From: an uncultured Jannaschia sp.
GTDB taxonomy: Bacteria; Pseudomonadota; Alphaproteobacteria; Rhodobacterales; Rhodobacteraceae
Assembly: GCF_947494055.1 (NCBI RefSeq)
Contig: NZ_CANLTR010000005.1
Span: 124,001-188,000, forward strand
DNA length: 64,000 nt
Direction: 5' to 3'
Shown here in pieces: positions 27,082 through 37,468 of this stretch (position 1 is its first letter; the number at the start of each line of letters is the position of its first letter). The notes under the pieces are model-generated. The model was not told the origin of the DNA, searched no databases, and saw nothing but the letters and a program-made list of their open reading frames with translations. A program made the translations under genes and the position numbers.

Positions 27082-28245
27082 ATGGCGAAACGTGACTACT
27101 ACGAGACGCTGGGCGTCTCGAAGGGTGCCAGCGCCGACGAGATCAAGAAGGCCTATCGCAAGAAGGCCAAGGAGCTACATCCTGATCGCAACTCGGACAA
27201 CCCGAACGCCGAGGCGCAGTTCAAGGAAGCGAACGAGGCCTACGATGTCCTGAAGGACGCCGAAAAGAAGGCGGCCTACGACCGGTTCGGCCATGCTGCC
27301 TTCGAAGGCGGCATGGGCGGCGGTGCGCGACGCCCCGGCGGACCCGGAGCCGGTCCGGGCCAGGGCGACTTCGCTTCGGCCTTTTCGGACGTGTTCGAGG
27401 ATCTGTTCGGCGATTTCATGGGCGGCCAGCAGGGTCGCGGCGGCGGACGCGCGCGGGCGACCCGCGGGGCGGATCTGCGCTACAATATGCGCATCACGCT
27501 GGAGGAAGCCTATTCCGGCCAGCAGAGATCGATCTCCGTGCCGACCGCCGTGCAATGCGGCAAGTGCAACGGCAAGGGCACGGAAGGGGCGAGCGAGCCC
27601 GCGACCTGCCCGACCTGCTCCGGCATGGGCAAGGTCCGCGCGCAGCAGGGCTTCTTCACGGTCGAGCGCACCTGCCCGACCTGTTCCGGCGCGGGGCAGA
27701 TCATCAAGAACCCGTGCAGCGTCTGCGGCGGCGTCGGGCGCGTCGAAAAGGAACGACAGCTTTCGGTCAACATCCCCGCGGGGGTTGAGACCGGCACGCG
27801 CATCCGTCTCTCGGGCGAGGGCGAGGCCGGGCTTCGCGGCGGGCCGACCGGGGATCTCTACATCTTCATCGAGGTGGCGGATCACCCGATCTTCCAGCGC
27901 GACGGGGTGAACCTCTATTGCTCCGTGCCCGTGTCGATGACGTCGGCCGCGCTCGGCGGCGAGGTCGAGGTGCCGACGATCGACGGCGGCCGCTCCCGCG
28001 TGAAGGTGCCCGCCGGCTCCCAGACCGGGCGGCAGATGCGGCTTCGCGGCAAGGGCATGCCGGCGCTGCGTGGCGGCGGAAGCGGTGACATGATGATCGA
28101 GCTTGCGATCGAGACGCCGGTCAACCTGACGTCCCGCCAAAAGGAGCTTCTGCGGGAGTTCGAGCGGGTCGATGCGGACAACAATCCGCAAGGCGACAGC
28201 TTCTTCCGCAAGGTGAAGGGCTTCTGGGACGGGATGACCCAGTGA
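27082..28245 (+). CDS. dnaJ: Co-chaperone DnaJ (Hsp40)
   Basis: A 387-residue type I Hsp40. The J domain carries HPD at residues 33-35; a Gly-rich linker with [13 protein letters not shown] follows; then four zinc motifs [24 protein letters not shown] and CSVCGGVG; then the C-terminal peptide-binding domains. It stimulates DnaK ATP hydrolysis. Its TGA overlaps the GTG of the serine hydrolase. Confidence 0.97.
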   Translation: MAKRDYYETLGVSKGASADEIKKAYRKKAKELHPDRNSDNPNAEAQFKEANEAYDVLKDAEKKAAYDRFGHAAFEGGMGGGARRPGGPGAGPGQGDFASAFSDVFEDLFGDFMGGQQGRGGGRARATRGADLRYNMRITLEEAYSGQQRSISVPTAVQCGKCNGKGTEGASEPATCPTCSGMGKVRAQQGFFTVERTCPTCSGAGQIIKNPCSVCGGVGRVEKERQLSVNIPAGVETGTRIRLSGEGEAGLRGGPTGDLYIFIEVADHPIFQRDGVNLYCSVPVSMTSAALGGEVEVPTIDGGRSRVKVPAGSQTGRQMRLRGKGMPALRGGGSGDMMIELAIETPVNLTSRQKELLREFERVDADNNPQGDSFFRKVKGFWDGMTQ

Positions 28246-29210
28246 AGCGCCGGGCCGCGCTGACCCTGATCGGTGCGGCCATGGCGGCCCCTTCGGTCCT
28301 TCGGGCCCAGGGATTCGACGCCGTCCGCGATGCGGCCGCGCGATACGGTCAACTTCATTCGCTCATCGTCTACCGCGACGGGGAAGAGCGCATTGCCGAA
28401 GCGTTCCGAGGCCCGGGCCTCGACCAGATCACCAACGTCAAGTCGGCCTCGAAGACCATCCTGTCCCTGCTCGTGGGCATCGCCGTCGATCGCGGCACCC
28501 TGACCACCGACGATCGCCTGCTTCCGTTGCTCGGCCGCGGGCCCACGAACGACGCGCGGGACGACATCACGATCGGCGATCTCCTCAGCCTGCGCGCCGG
28601 GCTGGGAAGCACGTCGGGTCCGAATTACGGGGCTTGGGTATCGAGCGGCAATTGGGTGCGGTTCGCGCTCGACCGTCCGCTCGAGGGCGAGCCGGGCGGG
28701 CGCTTCATCTACTCGACCGGTACGACCCACCTTCTCGGCGTGGCCCTGTCGCGGGCGGCGGGACGTGACCTGCTCGGTCTTGCGCGAGACTGGCTCGGCG
28801 CGCCGCTGGGGATCGACTTCGCCCCCTGGGTGGCCGATCCGCAGGGCAATTATCTTGGTGGCAACGACATGGGCGTCACGCCGCGCGGCCTCGCCCGGAT
28901 CGGACGGATGTGCCTTGCCGGAGGCACTTGGAACGGCACGCAAGTCGTCAGCGAGGACTGGCTCGACCGTGCCTGGACCCCGCGGGCACGATCGCCGTTC
29001 TCGGGCGATCTCTACGGCTATGGCTGGTTCCTGACCGAGTTCGCCGGCACGCCGGCCGCCTATGCGCGCGGCTATGGGGGGCAGGTGCTTGCGGTCCTGC
29101 CCAAGCAGGAGACGGTTATCGCGATCACGTCCGATCCGAACCGTCCTGCCCGCTCGGGCGGATATTTCGGCGATCTCAGGGACCTGATGGTCGAGATCGC
29201 CGCTACCTGA
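28242..29210 (+). CDS. Periplasmic serine hydrolase, beta-lactamase family
   Basis: A 322-residue protein starting at a GTG overlapping the dnaJ stop. The N-terminus [17 protein letters not shown] is an export signal with a twin Arg, possibly Tat. The nucleophile is in SASKT (SxxK), the tyrosine of the second motif in [11 protein letters not shown] (YxT where class C enzymes have YxN), and the third motif is degenerate (RGYGGQVLA). It resembles beta-lactamase-class C/esterase EstB-type proteins, so it may be a D-aminopeptidase, esterase or peptidoglycan carboxypeptidase. Coupling to dnaJ suggests heat-shock induction. Confidence 0.82.
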   Translation: MKRRAALTLIGAAMAAPSVLRAQGFDAVRDAAARYGQLHSLIVYRDGEERIAEAFRGPGLDQITNVKSASKTILSLLVGIAVDRGTLTTDDRLLPLLGRGPTNDARDDITIGDLLSLRAGLGSTSGPNYGAWVSSGNWVRFALDRPLEGEPGGRFIYSTGTTHLLGVALSRAAGRDLLGLARDWLGAPLGIDFAPWVADPQGNYLGGNDMGVTPRGLARIGRMCLAGGTWNGTQVVSEDWLDRAWTPRARSPFSGDLYGYGWFLTEFAGTPAAYARGYGGQVLAVLPKQETVIAITSDPNRPARSGGYFGDLRDLMVEIAAT

Positions 29211-29213
29211 TCC

Positions 29214-30272
29214 TCACCGACCGGAGAAGAAGCGCATCATCTCCGCGGTGGCATCCGGGCCCACGGGGTCGGCATAGCTGCCGGCGGCATCGCCACCCGA
29301 CCAAGCGTGGCCCAGATCCGCAACTTCCCAGAGTTCCGAAGGATGCGACTGGCCCGGGATCGTCACCGTCGCCACGCTGACCTGCCGTCCGCCGATCCGG
29401 TCCCGGCGTTGAGGCGCATCAGGCGGAAGCTTGCCGCCGGGCAGGAGCGCCGCGGCGTTGGCGAAGGCGACGGTGCGATCCGCCGTGCCGTGAAAGACGA
29501 TCGCCGGAACGGCCAGCGCGACGCCGGCACGGCCGCCCGAGCCCATCGCCGCGAAGGCCGAGCCGACGTCCTGCGCCGAGCCGGCGGGAAGGCCGGAATG
29601 GATGCCGACCGAGGTAAAGACGTCCGGATATTGCGCGCCGAGGATCGCGGCCATCGCGCCGCCTGCCGACAGACCCGCCGCGTGGACCGTTCGCCGGTCG
29701 CCGATTTCATCGAGCACCTTCGCGACGATCGCGACGATCCGAGCCGCCTCACCCGAGCGTCCCTGGTGTGCGGGCTCGAACCAGTTCCAGCAGCGGTTCA
29801 TGTTCGCACGGTTCGACTGCTCGGGCCAGATCACGTACGCCCCGGCCGCCTCCGCCGCCGCCTGCATGGCGGTTCCGGTCGCGAAATCCTCGGGTGTCTG
29901 GGTGCATCCGTGCAACATCACGATCAGAGGCGCATCGGCTTTCGGCGTCGAGGGAACGAACAGCCGATAGGGCAGGTCGCCCCCACGGGCCAGCCACTGC
30001 GATCCTGCCGGCAGCGGCGGCTCCGTCGCGGGGCGACGCGGTTTGCCGCTCCAGGCATCGCGCTTCGGTCGAACGGACTTGCCACGCGTCTTCTTCACGG
30101 TCGCGGGACCCGGTTCCGGCAGGACGCGCGCCTTGGGCGTCACGTCCTTCATTGGACCCGTTCCCGTAGGGGTGGATGCATCATCGCCCGACAGGCGGCG
30201 CTGGATCGAGGACGTGGCCTCGCTCAACCGACCTTCGCGCACCATGTTCAGGATTTCGGACATATCGACCAT
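29214..30272 (-). CDS. PHB depolymerase-family esterase
   Basis: A 352-residue protein. The catalytic domain begins near residue 90: LIVMLHGCTQTPEDFATGT supplies the oxyanion region, GLSAGGAMA the nucleophile Ser, FHGTADRTV the acid region and DLGHAWSGG the His. It resembles the PhaZ/LpqC feruloyl-esterase-like group. The first 85 residues are low complexity and carry no signal peptide, so the enzyme is likely intracellular. GGAGAG lies 6 nt before the ATG at 30272. The upstream CTGC-N3-GCAG palindrome fits polyester control. It is tail to tail with the serine hydrolase. Confidence 0.82.
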   Translation of the reverse strand: MVDMSEILNMVREGRLSEATSSIQRRLSGDDASTPTGTGPMKDVTPKARVLPEPGPATVKKTRGKSVRPKRDAWSGKPRRPATEPPLPAGSQWLARGGDLPYRLFVPSTPKADAPLIVMLHGCTQTPEDFATGTAMQAAAEAAGAYVIWPEQSNRANMNRCWNWFEPAHQGRSGEAARIVAIVAKVLDEIGDRRTVHAAGLSAGGAMAAILGAQYPDVFTSVGIHSGLPAGSAQDVGSAFAAMGSGGRAGVALAVPAIVFHGTADRTVAFANAAALLPGGKLPPDAPQRRDRIGGRQVSVATVTIPGQSHPSELWEVADLGHAWSGGDAAGSYADPVGPDATAEMMRFFSGR

Positions 30273-30324
30273 GAGAAGCTCTCCAATCGAGCCTCCGGAA
30301 TGAAGGCCTTCCAAGGATATTATG

Positions 30325-30335
30325 CTGCACCGCAG
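30325..30335. promoter_or_regulatory. CTGC-N3-GCAG palindrome (candidate PhaR site)
   Basis: CTGC-ACC-GCAG occurs 53 bp upstream of the esterase start, inside TGCTGCACCGCAGCA; a further GCAGCA lies at 30352. PhaR, the polyhydroxybutyrate repressor of Rhodobacter and Paracoccus, is reported to bind CTGC-N3/4-GCAG. The site fits an esterase of the PHB-depolymerase family. The mutS gene is on the other side. Confidence 0.5.
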
Positions 30336-30455
30336 CAGGAACAAGTGCGACTGCAGCATTTGTTCGCGAGCCGCGGGTTCGCGCTTGCGCAAGCCTTTCG
30401 CCCCATCCGAGCGATTGGTATGCCCTCGGGACGTCATCAGCACATGGGAGGGGCC

Positions 30456-33074
30456 ATGAACACGAGCGTCACGCCCATGATGGCGCAGTATCTCGACATC
30501 AAGGCCGAGGCGCCGGACGCGCTCCTGTTCTACCGGATGGGCGATTTCTACGAGCTCTTCTTCGAGGACGCCGTGGCGGCCGCGGCAGCCCTCGACATCG
30601 CGCTGACCAGGCGGGGCAAGCATCTGGGCGAGGATATCGCCATGTGCGGGGTGCCGGTCCATTCGGCCGAGAGCTATCTGATGACGCTCATCCGCAAGGG
30701 CTTCCGCGTGGCCGTGGCCGAGCAGCTGGAAAGCCAGGATGCGGCGAAGAAGCGTGGGTCGAAAGCCGTGGTGCGGCGCGGCATCGTCCGGCTCGTCACG
30801 CCCGGAACATTGACCGAGGATACGCTTCTCGACGCGCGCGCGCACAACTATCTTGCCGCATGGGCCGAGGTACGGGGCGACGGCGCGCTGGCCTGGGCGG
30901 ATATCTCGACCGGGGCGTTCCACGTGGCGCCCTGCCCGCGTGTCCGGCTTGGACCGGACATCGCCCGGCTCGGCGTACGGGAACTCGTTCTAGCAGAGGA
31001 TTCCGAGGTCGCCGTCGTCGCGGAGGAACTGGGCACCGCCGTCACCCCGCTCGGGCGGAGCGCTTTCGATTCCGGATCGGCGGAGGGGCGGCTCACCGGG
31101 TTGTTCGCCGTCGGCGCGCTGGAGGCGTTCGGCTCGTTCTCCCGCGCGGAGCTCGGCGCAATGGGGGCGCTCGTCGAATACGTGGAGATCACGCAGCGCG
31201 GCAAGCTGCCCTTCCTGCGCCCGCCCCGGCGGGAGGCTGCGAACCGGCTGATGACGATCGACGCCGCCACGCGGCGCAACCTCGAGCTCGTTCGGGGCGT
31301 GTCGGGCGGACGGGAAGGCTCGCTACTTTGGGCCATCGACCGCACCGTGACGGCGGGAGGCGGCCGCCTGCTGGAGCGGCGGGTGGCGGCACCCTCGACC
31401 GACTTGCCCACGATCCGGGACCGGCTCGACGCCGTGGACTGGGCGGTGGAGAATGCAGCACTGGCCGAGACGATCCGCGCCGAATTGCGCCGCGCGCCGG
31501 ACATGGACCGCGCGCTGTCGCGTTTGTCGCTGAACCGGGGCGGCCCGCGCGACGCGACGGCGATCCGGGGCGGGCTGGCGGCGGCCGAGGTGCTGTTCGC
31601 ACAACTCACGGACACGGATCTGCCGCTCGACGTGAGCGGGCTGGTCGGTCTGGAAGAACTCCGCACGCTGCTCGACGAGGCGCTGGTGTCTGAACCGCCG
31701 CTGCTGCTTCGCGACGGCGGGGTGATCGCGCAGGGCTTCGACAGGGAGCTGGACGAGGCGCGGCAGCTGCGCGACGAGGGTCGCGGCGTGATTGCGGGGA
31801 TGCAGACGGAGTTCGTCTCCGCGACGGGGATCGCCTCGCTCAAGATCAAGCACAACAACGTGCTCGGCTACTTCATCGAGACGACGGCGACCCACGCAGG
31901 GAAGATGCATGGCGATGACCGATTCATCCACCGCCAGACCACGGCCAACCAGGTACGGTTCACGACCGTCGAGTTGTCCGAGCTGGAGACGCGCATCCTG
32001 AACGCCCGCGGGCTCGCGCAGGAGATCGAGGAGCGGATCTTCGCCCGCCTGCGCGACGCGATGCTGGCGGCCTCCGACGAGATATGTGCCGCCGCTCGCA
32101 CGCTGGCCGAGCTCGACGTGATGACCGCACTGGCCGACCTCGCACGGCAGGAGAATTGGGCGCGACCCCGCGTCGACGACAGCCGCGCCTTCGAGATCGA
32201 GGCAGGCCGTCATCCGGTGGTCGACCGGGCGCTGAAGCGCGACGGCGCGCCCTTCGTCGCCAACGATACGCGGCTCTCGGCCGGGACCGGCGCGGCGATC
32301 CGGCTGCTGACCGGGCCGAACATGGCGGGGAAATCGACCTGGCTGCGCCAGAACGCCCTGATCGCCGTGCTGGCGCAAATGGGGTCCTTCGTACCGGCCG
32401 ACGCGGCGCATGTCGGCATCGTCAGTCAGCTCTTCTCCCGTGTGGGCGCCTCCGACGACCTCGCGCGAGGGCGGTCGACCTTCATGGTCGAGATGGTCGA
32501 GACCGCGGCGATCCTCAACCAGGCCGACGAGCGCGCGCTGGTGATCCTCGACGAGATCGGGCGCGGCACGGCGACCTACGATGGCCTGTCGATCGCTTGG
32601 GCGACGCTGGAGCATCTGCACGACGTCAACCGCTGTCGCGCGCTCTTCGCCACGCATTACCACGAGATGACGGCGCTGGCCGGCAAGCTCGACGGGGTAG
32701 AGAACGCGACGGTCGCGGTGCGCGAATGGGAGGGGGACGTGATCTTCCTGCACGAGGTTCGCGAGGGCGCCGCCGACAGGTCCTACGGCGTGCAGGTGGG
32801 GCGGCTCGCCGGTCTGCCGGAGGCCGTGGTCGCGCGGGCCCGGGAGGTGCTGCAGGCGCTGGAGGAAGGCGAGCGTGCCGGGGGTGGAAAGCCGAAGGCG
32901 CTGATCGACGATCTGCCGCTCTTCAGCGTGACACCGACTCCGGCGCCCCTGCGGAAAACGCAAAGCGCAGCCGACGAACGGCTGCGCGAGATACTTCCAG
33001 ACGAGCTCACCCCGAAGGATGCGCTCGCGCTGGTCTATGAGTTGAAGGCCCTAGCTGGCGGCGGGGGTGCTTGA
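30456..33074 (+). CDS. mutS: DNA mismatch repair protein MutS
   Basis: An 872-residue MutS. The N-terminal mismatch-binding domain holds the Phe-x-Glu motif in MGDFYELFFED (about residue 30). The ATPase domain near residue 622 has TGPNMAGKSTWLRQ (Walker A) and LVILDEIGRGTATYDG (Walker B/signature). The start MNTSVTPMMAQYL aligns with known MutS N-termini; GGGAGGGG precedes it. A longer frame to 29307 is not coding. The 3' end overlaps grpE by 24 bp on the other strand. Confidence 0.97.
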   Translation: MNTSVTPMMAQYLDIKAEAPDALLFYRMGDFYELFFEDAVAAAAALDIALTRRGKHLGEDIAMCGVPVHSAESYLMTLIRKGFRVAVAEQLESQDAAKKRGSKAVVRRGIVRLVTPGTLTEDTLLDARAHNYLAAWAEVRGDGALAWADISTGAFHVAPCPRVRLGPDIARLGVRELVLAEDSEVAVVAEELGTAVTPLGRSAFDSGSAEGRLTGLFAVGALEAFGSFSRAELGAMGALVEYVEITQRGKLPFLRPPRREAANRLMTIDAATRRNLELVRGVSGGREGSLLWAIDRTVTAGGGRLLERRVAAPSTDLPTIRDRLDAVDWAVENAALAETIRAELRRAPDMDRALSRLSLNRGGPRDATAIRGGLAAAEVLFAQLTDTDLPLDVSGLVGLEELRTLLDEALVSEPPLLLRDGGVIAQGFDRELDEARQLRDEGRGVIAGMQTEFVSATGIASLKIKHNNVLGYFIETTATHAGKMHGDDRFIHRQTTANQVRFTTVELSELETRILNARGLAQEIEERIFARLRDAMLAASDEICAAARTLAELDVMTALADLARQENWARPRVDDSRAFEIEAGRHPVVDRALKRDGAPFVANDTRLSAGTGAAIRLLTGPNMAGKSTWLRQNALIAVLAQMGSFVPADAAHVGIVSQLFSRVGASDDLARGRSTFMVEMVETAAILNQADERALVILDEIGRGTATYDGLSIAWATLEHLHDVNRCRALFATHYHEMTALAGKLDGVENATVAVREWEGDVIFLHEVREGAADRSYGVQVGRLAGLPEAVVARAREVLQALEEGERAGGGKPKALIDDLPLFSVTPTPAPLRKTQSAADERLREILPDELTPKDALALVYELKALAGGGGA

Positions 33075-33623
33075 AACGCCGACCTGAGCGGGCCGCAGAA
33101 GCCGGTCGTGCAGCTTGAAGCCCTCGGCGGCGACCTGGATGATGTCGCCGGCCTTCGTGTCCGGCACCGGCGCTTCGAACATCGCCTGGTGCACCTGCGG
33201 GTCGAACTTCTCGCCCACCTCGGGCGAAACGAGGGTCACGCCGTGCTTGCCCAGCACGCTGAGCAAATCCTTCAGCGTCAACTGGATGCCCTCGATCACC
33301 GCATCGTTCGCGTCGCCGGCCGCGTCGAGCGCACGGCGGAGGTTGTCGTAGACCGATAGCATGTCGCGCGTGAGCTTGGTGCCGGCATATTGCTCGGCCT
33401 CCATCCGGTCCCGCTGGGCACGCTTGCGGATGTTCTCCGTCTCGGCCAGCGCGCGCATCAGGCGGTCCTTGAGCTCATCGCGCTCGGTCACGATGGCTTC
33501 GAAGCTGGCACGGGCGCGGTCGGGGCCGGCATCCGGATCCTCGTCGATCGCGGCGTCGAGGTCGAACTCCTCGTCCATCGTCTCGGGGTCGTCGAGGAAA
33601 GGGTTTTCCTTCGGCTCTGCCAT
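33051..33623 (-). CDS. grpE: GrpE nucleotide exchange factor
   Basis: A 190-residue protein. The acidic N-terminus and long coiled coil (about 40-110, RDELKDRLMRALAETENIRK) precede the C-terminal beta wing (GEKFDPQVHQAMF). It exchanges ADP on DnaK. It follows hrcA by 9 bp and ends inside the mutS 3' end. Confidence 0.95.
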   Translation of the reverse strand: MAEPKENPFLDDPETMDEEFDLDAAIDEDPDAGPDRARASFEAIVTERDELKDRLMRALAETENIRKRAQRDRMEAEQYAGTKLTRDMLSVYDNLRRALDAAGDANDAVIEGIQLTLKDLLSVLGKHGVTLVSPEVGEKFDPQVHQAMFEAPVPDTKAGDIIQVAAEGFKLHDRLLRPAQVGVSSTPAAS

Positions 33624-33632
33624 GCTCGTCCT

Positions 33633-34697
33633 CTATCTTCCGGGGCCGGACAGCATCCGTCCGACCAGTTGAGCGGTGTAGTCGACGATCGGAACGATCC
33701 GACCGTAGTTCAGGCGGGTCGGGCCGATCACGCCGACCGCGCCCACGATTTTGCGATCCGCGTTCATATAGGGGGAAACCACCAGAGATGAACCGGAAAG
33801 TGAGAAAAGCTTGTTCTCCGAACCGATGAAGATGCGCACCCCCTCCCCCGTTTCGGTCAGCTGCAGGAACTCGGTGATGTCGCGCTTTCGCTCGAGATCG
33901 TCGAACAGGCTCCGGATGCGCCCGAGCTGCTCGGCATCCGCACCCTCGTCGAGAAGATGTGCCCGGCCCCGCACGATCAACCGCTCGGCCCGCTCGCCCT
34001 CGTTCTCCCACGCGGCGAGGCCCTTCGAGATAAGGTCGTGCGCGAGCTTGTCGATCTCCTGCCGGCGAGCAGTCACTTCTTCCGCCATCACCTCGCGCAG
34101 ATCCGAGATGGTGCGCCCGTCCATCAGCGCGTTGAGCAGGTTCGCCGCCTCCCGCATCGAACTCGGCGTCTGACCGGGCGGCGGAACGAAGACGCGGTTC
34201 TCGACGGTACCGTCCGCGAACACGAGCACCACCAACGCCCGGTCGGCGGCAAGCGAGACGAACTCGATGTGCTTGATCGGCGCCTCGCGCTTGGGGGCCA
34301 GGACCAGCGATGCGCCCTGCGTGATGCCAGACAACGCGTTGCCCACACGGTCCATCATCGCGGTGACGTCGTCCTCCGACGCGCCGACGCTCGCCTCGAT
34401 CCGCACGCGATCCTCGTCGCCGAGCTTGGCCTCGAGCAATCCGTCGACGAACATCCGCAACCCCGCCTGGGTCGGAATGCGACCGGCGCTGATATGCGGG
34501 GCCTCCAGCAAGCCCAGGAATTCCAGGTCCTGCATCACGTTGCGGATCGTCGCGGCCGAGACCTTCTCCGACATGCTGCGGCTGAGCGTCCGGCTGCCGA
34601 CCGGATCGCCCGTGCCGAGGTATCCCTCCACCACGCGGCGGAAGACCTCGCGCGAGCGATCGTTCATCTCGGCCAGCATTTCGGCGTTGTCGGGCAT
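33633..34697 (-). CDS. hrcA: Heat-inducible repressor HrcA
   Basis: A 354-residue protein with the N-terminal winged helix ([20 protein letters not shown], then [16 protein letters not shown]) and the GAF-like HrcA domain. It normally represses at CIRCE boxes; none was seen upstream of hrcA-grpE or of dnaK, so its targets (often groESL) are probably elsewhere. The start at 34697 is the best fit but has a weak ribosome site; 34679 is an alternative. Confidence 0.92.
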   Translation of the reverse strand: MPDNAEMLAEMNDRSREVFRRVVEGYLGTGDPVGSRTLSRSMSEKVSAATIRNVMQDLEFLGLLEAPHISAGRIPTQAGLRMFVDGLLEAKLGDEDRVRIEASVGASEDDVTAMMDRVGNALSGITQGASLVLAPKREAPIKHIEFVSLAADRALVVLVFADGTVENRVFVPPPGQTPSSMREAANLLNALMDGRTISDLREVMAEEVTARRQEIDKLAHDLISKGLAAWENEGERAERLIVRGRAHLLDEGADAEQLGRIRSLFDDLERKRDITEFLQLTETGEGVRIFIGSENKLFSLSGSSLVVSPYMNADRKIVGAVGVIGPTRLNYGRIVPIVDYTAQLVGRMLSGPGR

Positions 34698-34722
34698 CGG
34701 CACTCGGCTACGGGGCGTAAGG

Positions 34723-34751
34723 CATGTATGAACCGTGGCTGCCCGGGTCAA
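34723..34751 (-). promoter_or_regulatory. Sigma70-type promoter of hrcA-grpE
   Basis: On the minus strand TTGACC (34751-34746) and TACATG (34728-34723) are separated by exactly 17 bp, ending 25 bp before the hrcA start. The -10 box matches only 3 of 6 consensus bases. rph lies divergently at 34827. Confidence 0.45.
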
Positions 34752-34826
34752 TCGCGGGGTTGCGCCGGCAAGGGTCGAAAGGCATGTGACCTCGATACCA
34801 GAGCGCAGACGAGCAGGAGAAGACAG

Positions 34827-35540
34827 ATGCGACCTTCGGGCCGAGCCCTCGACCAGATGCGTGACATTTCAATCGAGATCGACGTGACGCGCCACGCCGA
34901 AGGGTCCTGCATGATCCGCTGCGGCGATACGCATGTCCTCTGCACGGCCACGCTGGAAGAGAGGGTGCCGCCGTTCCTGCGCAATTCCGGTCAGGGTTGG
35001 GTGACTGCCGAATACGGGATGCTGCCGCGCGCCACGAACACGCGGATGCGACGCGAGGCCGCGGCCGGGAAGCAATCCGGTCGCACCCAGGAAATCCAGC
35101 GCCTGATCGGGCGGTCCCTTCGCGCCGGTGTCGATCGAAATGCCTTGGGGGAGCGGCAGATCACGGTCGATTGCGACGTGATCCAGGCCGACGGGGGCAC
35201 GCGTTGCGCCTCGATCACCGGCGGTTGGGTTGCGCTTCGTCTGGCGGTGAACAGGCTGATGAAGGCCGGCGACATCGTGAGCGATCCGCTGACCGATCAC
35301 GTCGCCGCCGTGAGCTGCGGCATCTATGCCGGCCAGCCGGTTCTCGACCTCGATTATCCCGAGGACAGCGAGGCCGGAACGGATGGTAACTTCGTCATGA
35401 CGGGCGCCGGTCGTGTCATCGAATTGCAGGCCAGCGCCGAGGGCTCGACCTTCTCGCAGGACCAGTTCCTCGAACTGATGGGGCTGGCGCAGAAAGGCGT
35501 CGGCGAGCTCGTCGCCGCGCAGAAGGCCGTCACGTCTTGA
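34827..35540 (+). CDS. rph: Ribonuclease PH
   Basis: A 237-residue 3'-5' exoribonuclease that trims tRNA 3' ends by phosphorolysis. The start [19 protein letters not shown] and the phosphate-binding [12 protein letters not shown] are characteristic; [11 protein letters not shown] and [14 protein letters not shown] complete the active-site region. AGGAGA precedes the ATG by 6-7 nt. Its TGA overlaps the TTG of rdgB. Confidence 0.97.
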   Translation: MRPSGRALDQMRDISIEIDVTRHAEGSCMIRCGDTHVLCTATLEERVPPFLRNSGQGWVTAEYGMLPRATNTRMRREAAAGKQSGRTQEIQRLIGRSLRAGVDRNALGERQITVDCDVIQADGGTRCASITGGWVALRLAVNRLMKAGDIVSDPLTDHVAAVSCGIYAGQPVLDLDYPEDSEAGTDGNFVMTGAGRVIELQASAEGSTFSQDQFLELMGLAQKGVGELVAAQKAVTS

Positions 35541-36157
35541 GACGGTTCGAAGGCTCCGAGCTCCTGATCGCGACGCACAATCGCGGCAAGCTCGAGGAGT
35601 TCCGCGCGTTGCTCGCGCCCTACGGCGTAACCTGTCGATCGAACGCCGATTTCGGCCTGCCGGAGCCGGAGGAGACGGAAGAGACGTTCGTCGGCAACGC
35701 GCGCATCAAGGCGCGCGCCGCCGTCGCGGCGACGGGCCTCCCTGCCCTCGCCGACGATTCAGGCCTGGAGATCGATGGGCTCGACGGCGCGCCAGGTGTT
35801 CATACGGCCGACTGGGCCGAGACGCCCGCCGGGCGCGACTTCCGCGTCGCCATGACCCGGGCCTGGTCCGAGCTGGAGGCGCGGAACGCCCCGGAACCGC
35901 GCACCGCTCGATTTCGGGCCACGCTTCTCCTGCTCTGGCCCGACGGGCACGAGGCGGTGTTCGAAGGCGACGTTCCCGGGCGGATCGTCTGGCCGATGCG
36001 TGGCGCGACGGGACACGGCTTCGATCCGATCTTCCTGCCGGACGGTCACGATCTCACCTTCGGCGAGATGTCGGCGGAAACGAAGAATGCCATGAGCCAC
36101 CGCGCCGTCGCGTTGCGCCGGATGCGCGCCTGCCTCGAGCCGCAACGTGGCGCGTAG
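35537..36157 (+). CDS. rdgB: dITP/XTP pyrophosphatase (HAM1-like)
   Basis: A 206-residue house-cleaning nucleotidase starting at TTG overlapping rph. [18 protein letters not shown] is the family N-terminus (substrate loop THN), [12 protein letters not shown] the catalytic Asp pair, GHGFDPIF and MSHRAVAL the C-terminal signatures. It removes non-canonical purine nucleotides. rph-rdgB-hemW is the usual order. Confidence 0.95.
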   Translation: MRRFEGSELLIATHNRGKLEEFRALLAPYGVTCRSNADFGLPEPEETEETFVGNARIKARAAVAATGLPALADDSGLEIDGLDGAPGVHTADWAETPAGRDFRVAMTRAWSELEARNAPEPRTARFRATLLLLWPDGHEAVFEGDVPGRIVWPMRGATGHGFDPIFLPDGHDLTFGEMSAETKNAMSHRAVALRRMRACLEPQRGA

Positions 36158-36316
36158 ATCGATCTCGACCCGCTCACCGTTCACGGCGTTCCCGCTGATC
36201 TCGGTCTTCTGCGAGAAATTGTGCCGAGTCCGTCTTGCGGCGATGATGTTCATGGCCAGCCTGACGCCACTGGAGTCGCTCTACAAGGTCGAAGGCACGG
36301 CCAGTCGGAGTGGGTG

Positions 36317-37468
36317 ATGGAGAACTGGCAGCGCGGGGGGTTCGGCCTCTACGTCCACTGGCCCTTCTGCGCCGCGAAATGCCCCTACTGCGATTTCAAC
36401 TCGCATGTCGTTCCGGCGGTCGACCAGGCGCGATGGCGTACCGCCCTGCTCCGCGATCTCGCTGCATGGGCCGAGCGAACCCCCGGCCGCGTCCTTGGAT
36501 CGATCTTCTTCGGAGGAGGTACGCCGTCGTTGATGGCGCCGGAGACCGTCGCAGCGATGGTGGCGGCGGCTCGAGGATATTGGATACCGGCCAACGATCT
36601 CGAAGTCACGCTCGAGGCGAACCCGACATCCGTCGAGGCGGACCGTTTCGCAGCATTCGTCGCAGCCGGGGTCAACCGCTTTTCGGTCGGCCTGCAGGCC
36701 TTGGATGATACGGATCTGCGCCGGCTCGGACGGCTGCATACGGCCGCGGAGGGCCGTAGGGCCTTCGAAGTGGCGCGCGATCTGACAGAGCGGGTCTCCT
36801 TCGACCTCATCTATGCGCGTCAGGATCAGAGCGTCGCGGCTTGGGAGGTCGAACTCACCAAAGCGCTCGACTTCGCTGGCGAGCATCTTTCACTCTATCA
36901 GTTGACCATCGAGGACGGGACCGCATTCGGCGCTCGCCATTCCGCAGGTCGTCTGCCCGGCCTACCGGACGAGGACCGTGCCGTGGATCTCTGGGCCGTC
37001 ACCCAAGATGCCACGCAGAATTCTGGCTTCATACGCTATGAGACGTCAAACCACGCCCGTACCGGCGCAGAGGCTCGTCACAACCTGATCTACTGGCGTG
37101 GGGGCGACTGGGTCGGTATCGGACCCGGGGCACATGGACGTCTTACACTTCCAGAGGGCAGGTTCGCCACGGAGGCCCTTAGAATGCCGCAAGACTGGCT
37201 CCAGGCGGCGGACCGACCTATGGCGACGACGCGGATGGATCGGCTCCGCGGAGCAGACGCCGCCGAGGAATACCTCCTCATGAGCCTGCGTATGGTCGAG
37301 GGCACCGATCTTCGGCACTTCCGCTCGCTCGGCGGATCGCTGAACGAGCAGGAAGTCTTACAGCTGACGACTGACGGATTTCTATCTTTCGAACAAGATC
37401 GCCTGCGGACAACGGAAGCGGGTGCGCTGCTGCTCGATACGATCTTGGCTCGCCTCGTATCAGGCTGA
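36317..37468 (+). CDS. hemW: Radical SAM heme chaperone HemW (HemN-like)
   Basis: A 383-residue radical SAM protein. The 4Fe-4S motif CxxxCxxC lies at C18, C22 and C25 (FCAAKCPYCDFN). GGGTPSLM is the SAM-binding GGxP-type loop. True HemN has an extra cysteine (CxxxCxxCxC) and a longer N-terminus, so HemW is preferred. GGAG precedes the ATG at 36317; a longer frame to 36221 is unsupported. Its last 9 bp overlap parB. Confidence 0.92.
   Translation: MENWQRGGFGLYVHWPFCAAKCPYCDFNSHVVPAVDQARWRTALLRDLAAWAERTPGRVLGSIFFGGGTPSLMAPETVAAMVAAARGYWIPANDLEVTLEANPTSVEADRFAAFVAAGVNRFSVGLQALDDTDLRRLGRLHTAAEGRRAFEVARDLTERVSFDLIYARQDQSVAAWEVELTKALDFAGEHLSLYQLTIEDGTAFGARHSAGRLPGLPDEDRAVDLWAVTQDATQNSGFIRYETSNHARTGAEARHNLIYWRGGDWVGIGPGAHGRLTLPEGRFATEALRMPQDWLQAADRPMATTRMDRLRGADAAEEYLLMSLRMVEGTDLRHFRSLGGSLNEQEVLQLTTDGFLSFEQDRLRTTEAGALLLDTILARLVSG

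Noticed and set aside
29307-30455. In-frame 5' extension of mutS
   Set aside because: It runs antisense through the esterase; MutS homology begins at 30456.
34698-34826. CIRCE element at hrcA
   Set aside because: No TTAGCACTC-N9-GAGTGCTAA repeat could be found; only an isolated GCACTC is present.
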